Assembly (NCBI GenBank): GCA_038827615.1
Contig: JAWBNK010000001.1
Span: forward strand, 434,290-498,289
Origin: Thermosphaera sp.
GTDB taxonomy: Archaea; Thermoproteota; Thermoprotei_A; Sulfolobales; Desulfurococcaceae
Direction of reading: 5' to 3'
DNA length: 64,000 nt
Numbering within the stretch: position 1 is the stretch's first letter; every line of letters starts with the position of its first letter. The position numbers and the translations under genes are program-made. Below are positions 8,519 to 16,635 of this stretch, piece after piece. The notes under the pieces were generated by a model. That model searched no databases, was not told the origin of the DNA, and worked only from the letters and a program-made list of their open reading frames with translations.

Positions 8519-9520
8519 CTACTCCGAGATATCTTCAAATCTAATCTTTGTCAATCCCCCTTGTTTAATCTTATCTAAGGCCCACCCCATCCTCTCCATT
8601 AATACCAGGATAGCCGCTTGAGGTGGAATTACACCTATCTCTGTTATGATCGCATCAATATACTCTGGGGGCGTCACATCGAATGATGGATTTAACACCC
8701 TAATCTTTGAATGTAATCTATACCATGACTCGGGGACGACCTCCGTTGCCTCTCTAAACTCGATTGGAACGGGTTCACCGATTAACGTGGTCGGGGAAAA
8801 CTTGTACGTCTCGGCTACGACATAAACTCTAACTCTAGCCTCCTTTGCGGCTAGGGCTACTTGGCTTGTCCCTATTTTATTCACGACTGCACCATTGCTT
8901 GCTACAGTGTCGGCTCCAATAATTACGTGGTCTATTTCGTGCATGATGTATCTTACGGCGCTGTCGGGGATTTGAACGACGGGAACACCGTTTTCCAACA
9001 ATTGTCTCGCGGTTATTCTTCCCTGATAGAAGGGGCGTGTCTCAGTACTATATACTTTCACTACCCTCCCCATTTTATATGCCTCTGTGATCGCGCTAAC
9101 TGCCACGGAACTGTGGCAGTGTGTTAAAACTACTGAACCTTCTTTGATCCTTTTTGCCGCTGCCTCGCTTATTAGTTTAACAGCGTTTATGCTCTCCTCG
9201 ATGAACCTTTCAGCTGTTGATACTACCGCTTTGACAGCTTCATCTAGCGTGTTCGGATTAGACTTGTAAAGCCCGTTGAGGACATACATCACAGCGTTGG
9301 GGAGGCTGACAGCAGTCGGGCGGGTCGCTAGGAGAATGTCAGCTATTCTTCCTATATATTTTTTAAACAACGTGATGTTTTCCTCACCATTATATTCTAA
9401 GGCAGCTATTTTAAGCGCTTCTGCGGCAGATCTGGCGATTTTCCCTGCCCCCCTTATTTGCATTGTTTTGATTCCATTGGCTATTTCAAGCACCCTTGGC
9501 GGAACCGAGTCTCCGGTCAA
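8519..9520 (-). CDS. Ribose-1,5-bisphosphate isomerase
   Basis: Converts ribose 1,5-bisphosphate to ribulose 1,5-bisphosphate in the archaeal AMP/pentose bisphosphate pathway. It belongs to the eIF2B-alpha/MtnA fold family. The catalytic cysteine is seen in THCHSS (Cys135) and the catalytic aspartate in IGADTVASNG (Asp204), matching the Cys133/Asp202 pair known from the Thermococcus enzyme. The N-terminal RGAG loop is also present. At 333 residues its length is normal. Its ATG overlaps the stop of the upstream paralogue by four bases, so both are translated from one message. AMP phosphorylase and RuBisCO are not in this window. Confidence 0.9.
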   Translation of the reverse strand: MTGDSVPPRVLEIANGIKTMQIRGAGKIARSAAEALKIAALEYNGEENITLFKKYIGRIADILLATRPTAVSLPNAVMYVLNGLYKSNPNTLDEAVKAVVSTAERFIEESINAVKLISEAAAKRIKEGSVVLTHCHSSVAVSAITEAYKMGRVVKVYSTETRPFYQGRITARQLLENGVPVVQIPDSAVRYIMHEIDHVIIGADTVASNGAVVNKIGTSQVALAAKEARVRVYVVAETYKFSPTTLIGEPVPIEFREATEVVPESWYRLHSKIRVLNPSFDVTPPEYIDAIITEIGVIPPQAAILVLMERMGWALDKIKQGGLTKIRFEDISE

Positions 9521-10464
9521 AGATTGTACACCTCCTTCAATCTTTTTACTAGTTTAGATAAAGGCGTGATGCTCGGCGGGTATGACCCGTATACTTCTCT
9601 CAATAAGATAGGTATGGCTTGAGGTGAAAATATGCCATACTCGGTTGCCACAGCATCCACATACTCGGGAGGGGTTACGTCGTATATAGGAGCTCTTGCA
9701 ACGTAGTTCTCGGGAAGGGTTCTGCGAACTTCTTCGCTCATCAGTAGCTCCCAGCCACCTTCTGGCAACTTGATCATTTCGCCGTAAATGGATTCAAAGC
9801 TAAATTTGATTAACGGGGCGATCACGTAAACCCTCACCCTTGCCTCCTTAGCCACTAGTGCCATTAAGCTGGAACCAGCCTTACTCACAGTTGCCCCATT
9901 GGCTGCAACTGCCTCAGCTCCAAGGAAGACTTTGTCAATATTTTTCATGAAATACCTAATTGCCGAATCAACGATTATATTGACCGAAAAGCCTAGGGTT
10001 TCGAGAAACTCAGCTAGTAAAATTCCTTCAAGCCCAGGCCTTGATTCTGGAACATACACTTCTACATCAATATTTTCTTCTTTAAGTCTTGTGAAAAATC
10101 TTCTAATAGCCAAACTGTTGCTATTCGTCATCAACTTATCTCCTTTAGAAACTCTTTTACACGCTACCTCTGAGGCAGCCCACAGAGCTTTATCGTAACT
10201 TGTTTTCAATTCGTTTATTGTTGAGGCGATCCCGTTTAGCCCATTTGCGAGAAACGACTCAATGATGTTTCTCAATACATTTAATATGCCAGCTGAAGCT
10301 GGCCTATCAGTAGTTATCCTCTCATAAGTTTCCAAGATTTTTTTAGCGAATAATTTTTCTTCTTGAGAGAGAGCGGTTTTATATAGGTCGTCAAGCGTGG
10401 AGAACAATATCTCGGAGCCGGTGGGTCGAGGCTTAAACCCATGTGTAATAAGCTCGTTAATCAA
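9517..10464 (-). CDS. eIF2B-alpha-like paralogue of the adjacent isomerase, catalytic residues lost
   Basis: A 315-residue relative of the next gene with the same fold signatures (DSAIRYFMKNIDKVFLGAE, AANGATVSKAGSS, DVTPPEYVDAV). The catalytic Cys position reads TNSNS (Ser115) and the catalytic Asp is Glu in LGAEAVAANG (Glu184). It is therefore unlikely to isomerise ribose 1,5-bisphosphate. It may be an archaeal IF2B-like regulator, a partner subunit of the isomerase, or act on another sugar phosphate. The start is TTG at 10464 with GGTGAG upstream. It is cotranscribed with the active paralogue by a four-base overlap. Confidence 0.8.
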   Translation of the reverse strand: MINELITHGFKPRPTGSEILFSTLDDLYKTALSQEEKLFAKKILETYERITTDRPASAGILNVLRNIIESFLANGLNGIASTINELKTSYDKALWAASEVACKRVSKGDKLMTNSNSLAIRRFFTRLKEENIDVEVYVPESRPGLEGILLAEFLETLGFSVNIIVDSAIRYFMKNIDKVFLGAEAVAANGATVSKAGSSLMALVAKEARVRVYVIAPLIKFSFESIYGEMIKLPEGGWELLMSEEVRRTLPENYVARAPIYDVTPPEYVDAVATEYGIFSPQAIPILLREVYGSYPPSITPLSKLVKRLKEVYNL

Positions 10465-10579
10465 GTATCCTACTCACCACAATTTATGTTGAAAACAACA
10501 TCATACTACTTAAAAATATCATCGAGAATTATATACTTTTAAACTCAGCCCGAAATAACTTTTTTAACAAGGTGAGATT

Positions 10580-12271
10580 ATGTCTAGGGATTCATGGAAA
10601 ACCGCCATCATTTTGATCACATTGTACGTTTTGTCTGCTCCTATTATAACGGATTCCACACCAAGCAGTGAGATTCTTGTTATTATATCGCCTGGAATTA
10701 GTTGGGAAGAAGCATCTTATCTCGCGAACAAATTAAACATAAGTGATTATGGGCTGTCAAAACTCCATCCATTACCCCCATATGATTACGATTTATTCTT
10801 ATATCAGTTATTCACGCACAACAAACAATATTATGATGTGATTCCAATAAACGAGGTATTTGCTTCAATGAAGGGGGAAGTCATATCGTGGTATAATAGT
10901 GTTAATCAGAGTCAGCTGCTTGATTTATGGGGCAATGTAAGCCTTTTAAACGTCTTAATAGTAGACCCCGTTAAACATCCATATGCCTTTAATCCGGCCT
11001 ATGATTCTTTAAATAGAACGATACCTCCCTGCATATTCACCGTGGAGATAAACGGGACACTCGAATGGGAGATTTTGAACACGACTCTTACTTTCACACT
11101 TCAGGATGATTTACTGAGAATATTCCTTAACTCGTATAATGTGACACTGAACATCAATGTGACTACTAAGGTCTCTTCCGAGGCAAGAGTTGCTGTCAAT
11201 GATAACAGTGTTTTGAAGAATGGAACTTACTATATTAAGTTTTACCTCGTAGACATAAATCAGACGAGTGCAACAGTCTTCTTCCCTGGTACAATATCCT
11301 CTCTTGGCTGGCAATCTCCAGGGTTGGGAGAGTTCACCGGCACTCTCCCATTTTGGTTCTTGTACCGTGAGGAAATAATGTCTCAACTAACCCCTGACGA
11401 CGCAGTGAAATGGTGGATCAACGAGTCTGTGCTGGCTTTCGAAAAAACAGTTACCACAGCCCTATCAAGGTCTAGCGCGAAGGTCCATATCTTATACTAT
11501 CCTTACTACCGTTTCATTAACAATATCGACAGTCGCGTCAACAAGAGTGAAGCCGCCAAATTGATCAGCGATTCGTTGAGCCGTATTATATCGCAATACT
11601 TATCAGGAAAACCCGGTTCAACTGTAGTGTTGGTGAACCCCTTCCAGCTGATAGGGGAACCTATGGATAACTTCCCGGGCAACAGGATAACAAGAGGATT
11701 TTTAAATGTAACAGGAAGGATCAACGATCTCTACACATTTCTCTCTCAAGAGCCGTACCTCAATTTCACGTTAATTAATCTTAATCATGAAACATATTTA
11801 GAGATCGCCACTCCGTGGGTAGAAGGGGTCGGCGATGGACTCATATTTTTCACTCCTCGAAGCACTGTCAACCTGGCAAACGGTGCTGGTTTAGACACAT
11901 CTGATATTATAGAATATATTTTCATGTTATCGCAGGGCTTCAACCCCAGCATCGGCACATTGACCAACTTGATAAGCATCAAGGAGAAAACCATTGACGA
12001 GATGAATGCAACAATAACCGAGTTACAACTTCGAATCAATGAGTTAAATGCAACATTGACGAATCTTCAGTCTCGGCTAGGCGAGTGTCAATCCATTAAT
12101 GCCGGTTTATCAACAAGGATCCTTTCAATAGAAGACGAGCTTAAAAAGGCTGAAGAACTCAGAAACGAAGCTTACACCTTTATAACGGTAGGGTACATTG
12201 GATTGGTAATAATATCCGTTGGCCTAGCTCTCCTATCATCTAGGATCATTTCTTCAAGGCAAAAATCCTAG
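10580..12271 (+). CDS. Secreted, sequon-rich membrane-anchored surface protein
   Basis: A 563-residue exported protein of unknown function. Residues 7-26 form a signal or anchor segment. The exterior part carries about sixteen N-x-S/T sequons, as expected for a heavily glycosylated archaeal surface protein. A coiled coil with heptad Leu/Ile spans about 465-525, followed by a membrane segment (about 533-555) and a short basic tail. The strand near ILVIISPGISW and a C-terminal block near GVGDGLIFFTP loosely recall alkaline-phosphatase-fold proteins, but I see no metal-ligand set. The start has an AAGGTGAGATT site, and TTTTAAAC at about 10536-10543 is a likely TATA box. Confidence 0.65.
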   Translation: MSRDSWKTAIILITLYVLSAPIITDSTPSSEILVIISPGISWEEASYLANKLNISDYGLSKLHPLPPYDYDLFLYQLFTHNKQYYDVIPINEVFASMKGEVISWYNSVNQSQLLDLWGNVSLLNVLIVDPVKHPYAFNPAYDSLNRTIPPCIFTVEINGTLEWEILNTTLTFTLQDDLLRIFLNSYNVTLNINVTTKVSSEARVAVNDNSVLKNGTYYIKFYLVDINQTSATVFFPGTISSLGWQSPGLGEFTGTLPFWFLYREEIMSQLTPDDAVKWWINESVLAFEKTVTTALSRSSAKVHILYYPYYRFINNIDSRVNKSEAAKLISDSLSRIISQYLSGKPGSTVVLVNPFQLIGEPMDNFPGNRITRGFLNVTGRINDLYTFLSQEPYLNFTLINLNHETYLEIATPWVEGVGDGLIFFTPRSTVNLANGAGLDTSDIIEYIFMLSQGFNPSIGTLTNLISIKEKTIDEMNATITELQLRINELNATLTNLQSRLGECQSINAGLSTRILSIEDELKKAEELRNEAYTFITVGYIGLVIISVGLALLSSRIISSRQKS

Positions 12272-12733
12272 TATTAAAGAAAAAATCTTTTCCCCAATCA
12301 TTTCATACACTCTGAGCAAAATGATCATTATTGAGACCATGACGAAGATAAGGTTTGCGAGAAAACTATTGCTTTTACATAGGCCAGCCGAGAAAACCCT
12401 TTTGCTAAATGGATAAAAAAGTGCCACGCCCTTTAATGTGAGAATATCAAGAAACAAATGGGACATATATCCTATAAGGAAAGCCCATAAGAGCGTGATC
12501 CTGCTCACAGGCAGGGTGAATCTAATGTAGTTTAGTGAGAGCCACATCAATGTTGCGAGAACTAGTGCCGACAAAAAATTATGCAGAAGCTTTCTATGGG
12601 ATTTTTTTAAATCGAAATCGGGTATGTAAGACCCTATGACGCTCGGTAATATGGTGTAAAAACATAGGGAAGGATTATGACATAAGATAAGCCCTATCGA
12701 TGCACCGACAAATAAATGTGTTACCCTCTTCAC
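12254..12733 (-). CDS. YdjM/DUF457-like membrane metal-dependent hydrolase
   Basis: A 159-residue integral membrane protein of the YdjM (DUF457) type. It shows the family pattern: an N-terminal THLFVGASIG, then YIPDFDLKKSHRKLLHN with the conserved Asp and His residues of the putative metal site, then GYMSHLFLDILTLKGVALFYPF. About four membrane segments are predicted. The enzymatic role of the family is not settled; it may act on lipids. GTG at 12733, four bases after the rpiA stop, is taken as the start. The 3' end overlaps that of the convergent surface-protein gene by 18 bases. Confidence 0.75.
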   Translation of the reverse strand: MKRVTHLFVGASIGLILCHNPSLCFYTILPSVIGSYIPDFDLKKSHRKLLHNFLSALVLATLMWLSLNYIRFTLPVSRITLLWAFLIGYMSHLFLDILTLKGVALFYPFSKRVFSAGLCKSNSFLANLIFVMVSIMIILLRVYEMIGEKIFSLILGFLP

Positions 12734-12737
12734 GGAC

Positions 12738-13457
12738 TCAACCCGGTTCAGTCTTCTTAACAATCAACGACTCTTTATCGTATCCTATAACCACATAATC
12801 AACGAGATACGAGGGAAATATCCCCGTGTCAACTACCCCATGAATGAGCTTAAGTTTTTCATGGATTTTCGCGGGGTTTTCCAAGGGCTTTGAGAACTTC
12901 AAGTCAATTATGAAATTCCCATTGTCTGTAACAACAGGTCCATCTTTCGAATTATCGAACCTTAAGAGGACTTCAGCTTCTTCTAGTAATCTCAGAGATT
13001 TCACGACGTCTGGCAGAGCGAGTTGAATTACTTCAATTGGAACAGGTTTCAAGTAGAGATAGGGTTTGCCTGTGTACTTGGAGTGATCAACCACGTAAAT
13101 CCTTTCCGAAGCCCGAAGGGCTAGTGTTTTCTCTCTTAGAAACGCTCCTCCTCTACCCTTGATAAGGTCTAATTTACTGCTTACTTCATCGGCGCCGTCC
13201 ACATAAACGTCTATGGATTCCGCGTAACTAATATCTAAAATGCTTTTAACCCCTTTACTTCTCAAGTAAATCCCCGTGTCGAAGGATGATGTAACGAGAC
13301 TCTTAGTGCTGAGGAAATCTAAACACGCTTCTATGAAGTATTTTATCGTAGATCCCGTTCCGATACCTATTATCCTAGCATCGCTAAAGGCGGTTCTCAC
13401 AAGGTTGCAGGCATCCACTGCTGCCCTCTTTTTACTAGACTCCGGGGCCGAGCTCAT
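12738..13457 (-). CDS. rpiA: Ribose-5-phosphate isomerase A
   Basis: Interconverts ribose 5-phosphate and ribulose 5-phosphate, joining nucleotide synthesis with the archaeal ribulose-monophosphate route. Family motifs: IGIGTGSTIKYF (phosphate loop), DVYVDGADEV with catalytic Asp residues, and LIKGRGGAFLREK containing the catalytic lysine region. At 239 residues it is of normal length. It overlaps the upstream macro-domain gene by four bases and the YdjM-like gene follows immediately, so it sits inside a tightly coupled minus-strand operon. Confidence 0.93.
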   Translation of the reverse strand: MSSAPESSKKRAAVDACNLVRTAFSDARIIGIGTGSTIKYFIEACLDFLSTKSLVTSSFDTGIYLRSKGVKSILDISYAESIDVYVDGADEVSSKLDLIKGRGGAFLREKTLALRASERIYVVDHSKYTGKPYLYLKPVPIEVIQLALPDVVKSLRLLEEAEVLLRFDNSKDGPVVTDNGNFIIDLKFSKPLENPAKIHEKLKLIHGVVDTGIFPSYLVDYVVIGYDKESLIVKKTEPG

Positions 13458-14056
13458 TTCGTCACCTTCATGCTTTGTTTTCTTTCAAGAAATTTCTCCA
13501 CAATCTCTACTACTTTACCGTATTCTATAGGAGTCTTGACATAAATTGTGATCTCCAAGTATTCCCCGGCGAACTTTTCTATGCCATTCAGCATTGCCAG
13601 AACAGAATCTTCTATCGACAACCCACCGGTCCCTGCCCCCATTAAAGGAAAAGACACACTCTTTAACCCGTATTTAACTGCAACATTTAAGGCGGCTTGA
13701 ACAGCTTTTACAACGTATAGGGTGTTTGATCTGTCTCCAGGATTTACAACCGTTGGGGCATGTATAACTTTTGCGGCCTTCAATCTATACCCGCTTGTTA
13801 CGATTGCCTCACCGATAGAGATTGGAGCTTTAGAGGTTGCCTCTTCCTCGATTTCAGGGCCGGCTTTTTTCTTGATCGCTAAAGCGACTCCCCCTCCCAT
13901 GATACCCAACGTGTTAGCGGGGTTAACGATAGCGTCTCCAACGAAATCTGTTATATCACCTATCGTTATACAAATGATTGATCTATCCATCTGAAAACAC
14001 TTCATTAGCGACGCCACGGTAAAATTATCTGTGAGCTGATATAAATTTACGCTCAT
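13454..14056 (-). CDS. Macro-domain ADP-ribose-binding protein
   Basis: Macro domain protein expected to bind or hydrolyse ADP-ribose derivatives (ADP-ribosylated groups, O-acetyl-ADP-ribose or ADP-ribose 1''-phosphate). Seen are the nucleotide-binding VNPANTLGIMGGGVALAI and the phosphate loop PLMGAGTGGLSIED. About 25 residues precede the domain. ATG at 14056 overlaps the upstream gene as ATGA and is taken as the start, though internal ATGs just before DRSIICITIGD are also possible. It lies in one operon with rpiA and a transglutaminase-like protein. The ADP-ribose link to ribose phosphate metabolism is suggestive only. Confidence 0.88.
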   Translation of the reverse strand: MSVNLYQLTDNFTVASLMKCFQMDRSIICITIGDITDFVGDAIVNPANTLGIMGGGVALAIKKKAGPEIEEEATSKAPISIGEAIVTSGYRLKAAKVIHAPTVVNPGDRSNTLYVVKAVQAALNVAVKYGLKSVSFPLMGAGTGGLSIEDSVLAMLNGIEKFAGEYLEITIYVKTPIEYGKVVEIVEKFLERKQSMKVTK

Positions 14057-15087
14057 CTAGTTACGCTTTTAATATAGTTAACGAGTTGAACTAGTGAAGA
14101 GCTTCCATAGTAGATATTAAATCCCACTACCCTGTACTCCGTGGGATGAGCACCGTTCGAAGTCCAATAATAAACCCACTGGCTGAGAAGGAAGTACAAG
14201 TCACTACCGTCTATGAATTCCTGATTGGGAGGGACTGTTAAATCCACATAGGCGTAACCACTGCTTATGAGCCAATCCTTTATCTCCGGTCTAATGGTCA
14301 GGGGAGGAATTTTCGCCTCGTACGTGTAATTTATTTTCGATATTTTCAAGCTTAGATATGATTTCAAGCCGTTATACCAGTTTCCAGCAGTATCAATTAA
14401 ATACCATTTCCCAGATATATAGGTTAAGACAGCGACATGTCCTACGCTGTCTCCAACCCACTGCACCAAATACGTCCTAGTGTGACCTGTCTTAACCAAT
14501 ATAGAAAATACTAAAAGCGACAAGTCCTCGCAATCCCCTCCAAGGTCAACCAAGGTCTCATTAGGCATTTTCCAATACTCTTTGACAACGACCGGGTCTG
14601 GTTGATAATACGTGATCAGGGATACATAGATGGGGATCGCCATGGGAACGCCATACCTATTTACGTATTCATCCAAGGGGAGATCCTCGGGAACACTGCT
14701 GACGGCTCTTTGTAGGAAGAGATTTCTATCTTGTTGTGTGAGTTTTTCGAGATAATCTATCCCTTGTGGTGAAGACAACGAATTCCTATACCATGAGAGC
14801 ATATTAGATAGATAAATAATCTTCTCTAAGAGAATAGGGATACTGCTTATGTTGCCCTTAAGCCATGATTCGTACAGGGACAAAGTCTCGTTAAAGGAGC
14901 GCTCTACGGATGTCAAATTTTGAAGAAGAGCGTCTCTCTCAGCTTTCAAGTTTTCATATTTTGAATTCAAATCTTTGTAATTCTCCTCAAGTCGATGGTA
15001 TGATTCGTTTAGTAAAAAGTAATTAAAGGACATGAGAATAAAGCCTATTGAAAACGTTACTATCAATACTTTTTCAACCCATTTCAC
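14053..15087 (-). CDS. Membrane-anchored transglutaminase-like cysteine protease-fold protein
   Basis: A 344-residue extracellular protein with an N-terminal anchor (about 6-25), a coiled coil at about 28-60 and a transglutaminase-like core. The catalytic triad is visible: Cys186 in GGDCEDLS, His217 in VGHVAVLTY and Asp232 in LIDTAGNW. In archaea such domains usually act as proteases or peptide-modifying enzymes; the substrate is unknown. ATG at 15087 is preceded by GGGGTGAA. Its stop overlaps the macro-domain gene by four bases. It is the first gene of the TGase-macro-rpiA-ydjM operon. Confidence 0.8.
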   Translation of the reverse strand: MKWVEKVLIVTFSIGFILMSFNYFLLNESYHRLEENYKDLNSKYENLKAERDALLQNLTSVERSFNETLSLYESWLKGNISSIPILLEKIIYLSNMLSWYRNSLSSPQGIDYLEKLTQQDRNLFLQRAVSSVPEDLPLDEYVNRYGVPMAIPIYVSLITYYQPDPVVVKEYWKMPNETLVDLGGDCEDLSLLVFSILVKTGHTRTYLVQWVGDSVGHVAVLTYISGKWYLIDTAGNWYNGLKSYLSLKISKINYTYEAKIPPLTIRPEIKDWLISSGYAYVDLTVPPNQEFIDGSDLYFLLSQWVYYWTSNGAHPTEYRVVGFNIYYGSSSLVQLVNYIKSVTR

Positions 15088-15173
15088 CCCATTTCACCTT
15101 TCTTCATACTAATGTTTCAAAAATTAAATATTGAGATGCACATAAATTACGAATATAATCGGGTTTGATGATT

Positions 15174-16022
15174 ATGAAGGCATTTATCTCTATTGATGTT
15201 GAGGGATTACCCGGTGTATCCTCTACAACCATGCTCAACCCTTGGAACTCGCAATATGAAAGAACAGTAAGGATAATTACGAAAATCGTGAACGTTCTAA
15301 TCGAACAGCTTTCGAGAAACGGGTTCAACGATATCGTAGTCGCGGATAGTCACGGCTTAATGACTAACATAGACTACTTGGATGTTCATGGCCAGGCTAA
15401 AATCCTTCAAGGATATCCTAGACCCTATAGCATGGTCACTCCCCTGGACTCAACTTATGATGCATCGCTTTTCATAGGTTATCACTCAGCGGCTGGGACA
15501 ACTCACGGGATACTTGACCACACGATGAGTGGGAGAACTTTTTCAGAGATAAGGATTAACGGGGCAAGAGCAAGCGAGTTCCTCATTAATGGTATATATT
15601 CAGCCGAAAACAATGTCCCCGTGATCTTGGTAGCAGGAGACGAGTATCTCAAAAGTGAAGTAGAAAACTACTCCCCCGGAACAGTTTTCATCGGGTTCAA
15701 AAAAGGGGTATCGAGGTACTCTGCTATCATGCCAACGCTAGAGGTAATTCTCCACGACCTTAGAGAAAAAGTTAATGAGGCAACAAATAGGTTGAAGGAA
15801 AGACGCGTAGGTTTAATAAGGTTTGAAAAACCCTATAAAGTGGAGGTAGTCTTCCGCGACTCTTTAATTGCAGATATTACTGAGCAATATGAAAAGTTTC
15901 AAAGAATTGACGCTTACACAATAGGTTTCACGGCCAATAGTGCGAAAGAGTTGCTTGGATTAATAGAGCTATTAGCAATTATTGGCTACGGAGTAGATTC
16001 TTTGAAAAGCAATATCAAATGA
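15174..16022 (+). CDS. M55-family D-aminopeptidase (DppA-like)
   Basis: Zinc aminopeptidase of family M55, which releases N-terminal D-residues from short peptides. The N-terminus MKAFISIDVEGLPGV gives the first metal ligands (Asp, Glu). DIVVADSHG and IGYHSAAGTTHGILDHT supply further Asp and His ligands. At about 282 residues it is of usual length. ATG at 15174 is preferred because homologues start at this point; ATG at 15168 and TTG at 15165 are alternatives. It is divergent from the transglutaminase-like gene with a short shared promoter region. Confidence 0.88.
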   Translation: MKAFISIDVEGLPGVSSTTMLNPWNSQYERTVRIITKIVNVLIEQLSRNGFNDIVVADSHGLMTNIDYLDVHGQAKILQGYPRPYSMVTPLDSTYDASLFIGYHSAAGTTHGILDHTMSGRTFSEIRINGARASEFLINGIYSAENNVPVILVAGDEYLKSEVENYSPGTVFIGFKKGVSRYSAIMPTLEVILHDLREKVNEATNRLKERRVGLIRFEKPYKVEVVFRDSLIADITEQYEKFQRIDAYTIGFTANSAKELLGLIELLAIIGYGVDSLKSNIK

Positions 16023-16033
16023 TTTTTAACGAA

Positions 16034-16585
16034 TTAATTCTCCATTATTTCCCTGACGCATTCGTTCAGCCTATTTCTCAACGCAGGATCGTTCACGGAC
16101 GAAATTAAGTGTTTTACCTGATTCATCATGTTTTCAACAATCTCCTTGACCTCGAAGTAACCCTGGGACTCAAGCCTCCTACCTTCGATAATTGTCGCCA
16201 AGGAATCTGATATCTTCACAACAATGGACTCCAACGTTTTCTTCTCTTCGAATTCCCTGTAAACACCAATGTATCTACTCATGCCAAGCATTTCCAAGCT
16301 TTTTTCATCGAGCCTTCTAAAGTAGGAGGGGTCCTCCTCTTTTACATACCTAACGATATCTCCGGTGACTGTTTCTGGAAGGTCGTGCAGTAATCCCATT
16401 ATTAATACCTTAGCAATGTCAAGGTTGTAACCAGACTCGAGAAGTTTTTCAGTGATCTTTAAAGATACAAGCATGACTAATACGATGTGGTCTGAAATAG
16501 TTTCTGCAATGGAAGGTGGGACTCCTCTCAACACCCACCCTGTCCTAGGTATGTGTCTTATATTGGAAATACTGGATATCTTCAA
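16034..16585 (-). CDS. HD-domain phosphohydrolase (YfbR/HDDC2-like)
   Basis: HD-superfamily hydrolase resembling 5'-deoxynucleotidase YfbR. The order RTGWVLRGV, SIAETISDHIV, GLLHDLPE and a later VVKISDSLATI matches the family's His...His-Asp...Asp metal site, and the Glu of HDLPE matches the YfbR group. It probably dephosphorylates a nucleoside monophosphate; the exact substrate is unknown. TTG at 16585 is chosen because GGGTGG sits four bases upstream; ATG at 16600 is the alternative. It is convergent with the M55 peptidase gene and downstream of the aminotransferase. Confidence 0.8.
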   Translation of the reverse strand: MKISSISNIRHIPRTGWVLRGVPPSIAETISDHIVLVMLVSLKITEKLLESGYNLDIAKVLIMGLLHDLPETVTGDIVRYVKEEDPSYFRRLDEKSLEMLGMSRYIGVYREFEEKKTLESIVVKISDSLATIIEGRRLESQGYFEVKEIVENMMNQVKHLISSVNDPALRNRLNECVREIMEN

Positions 16586-16635
16586 AAAACCACCCAACAT
16601 GTTATTGACTATTATTTGAACATAAAAGTAGTTCG

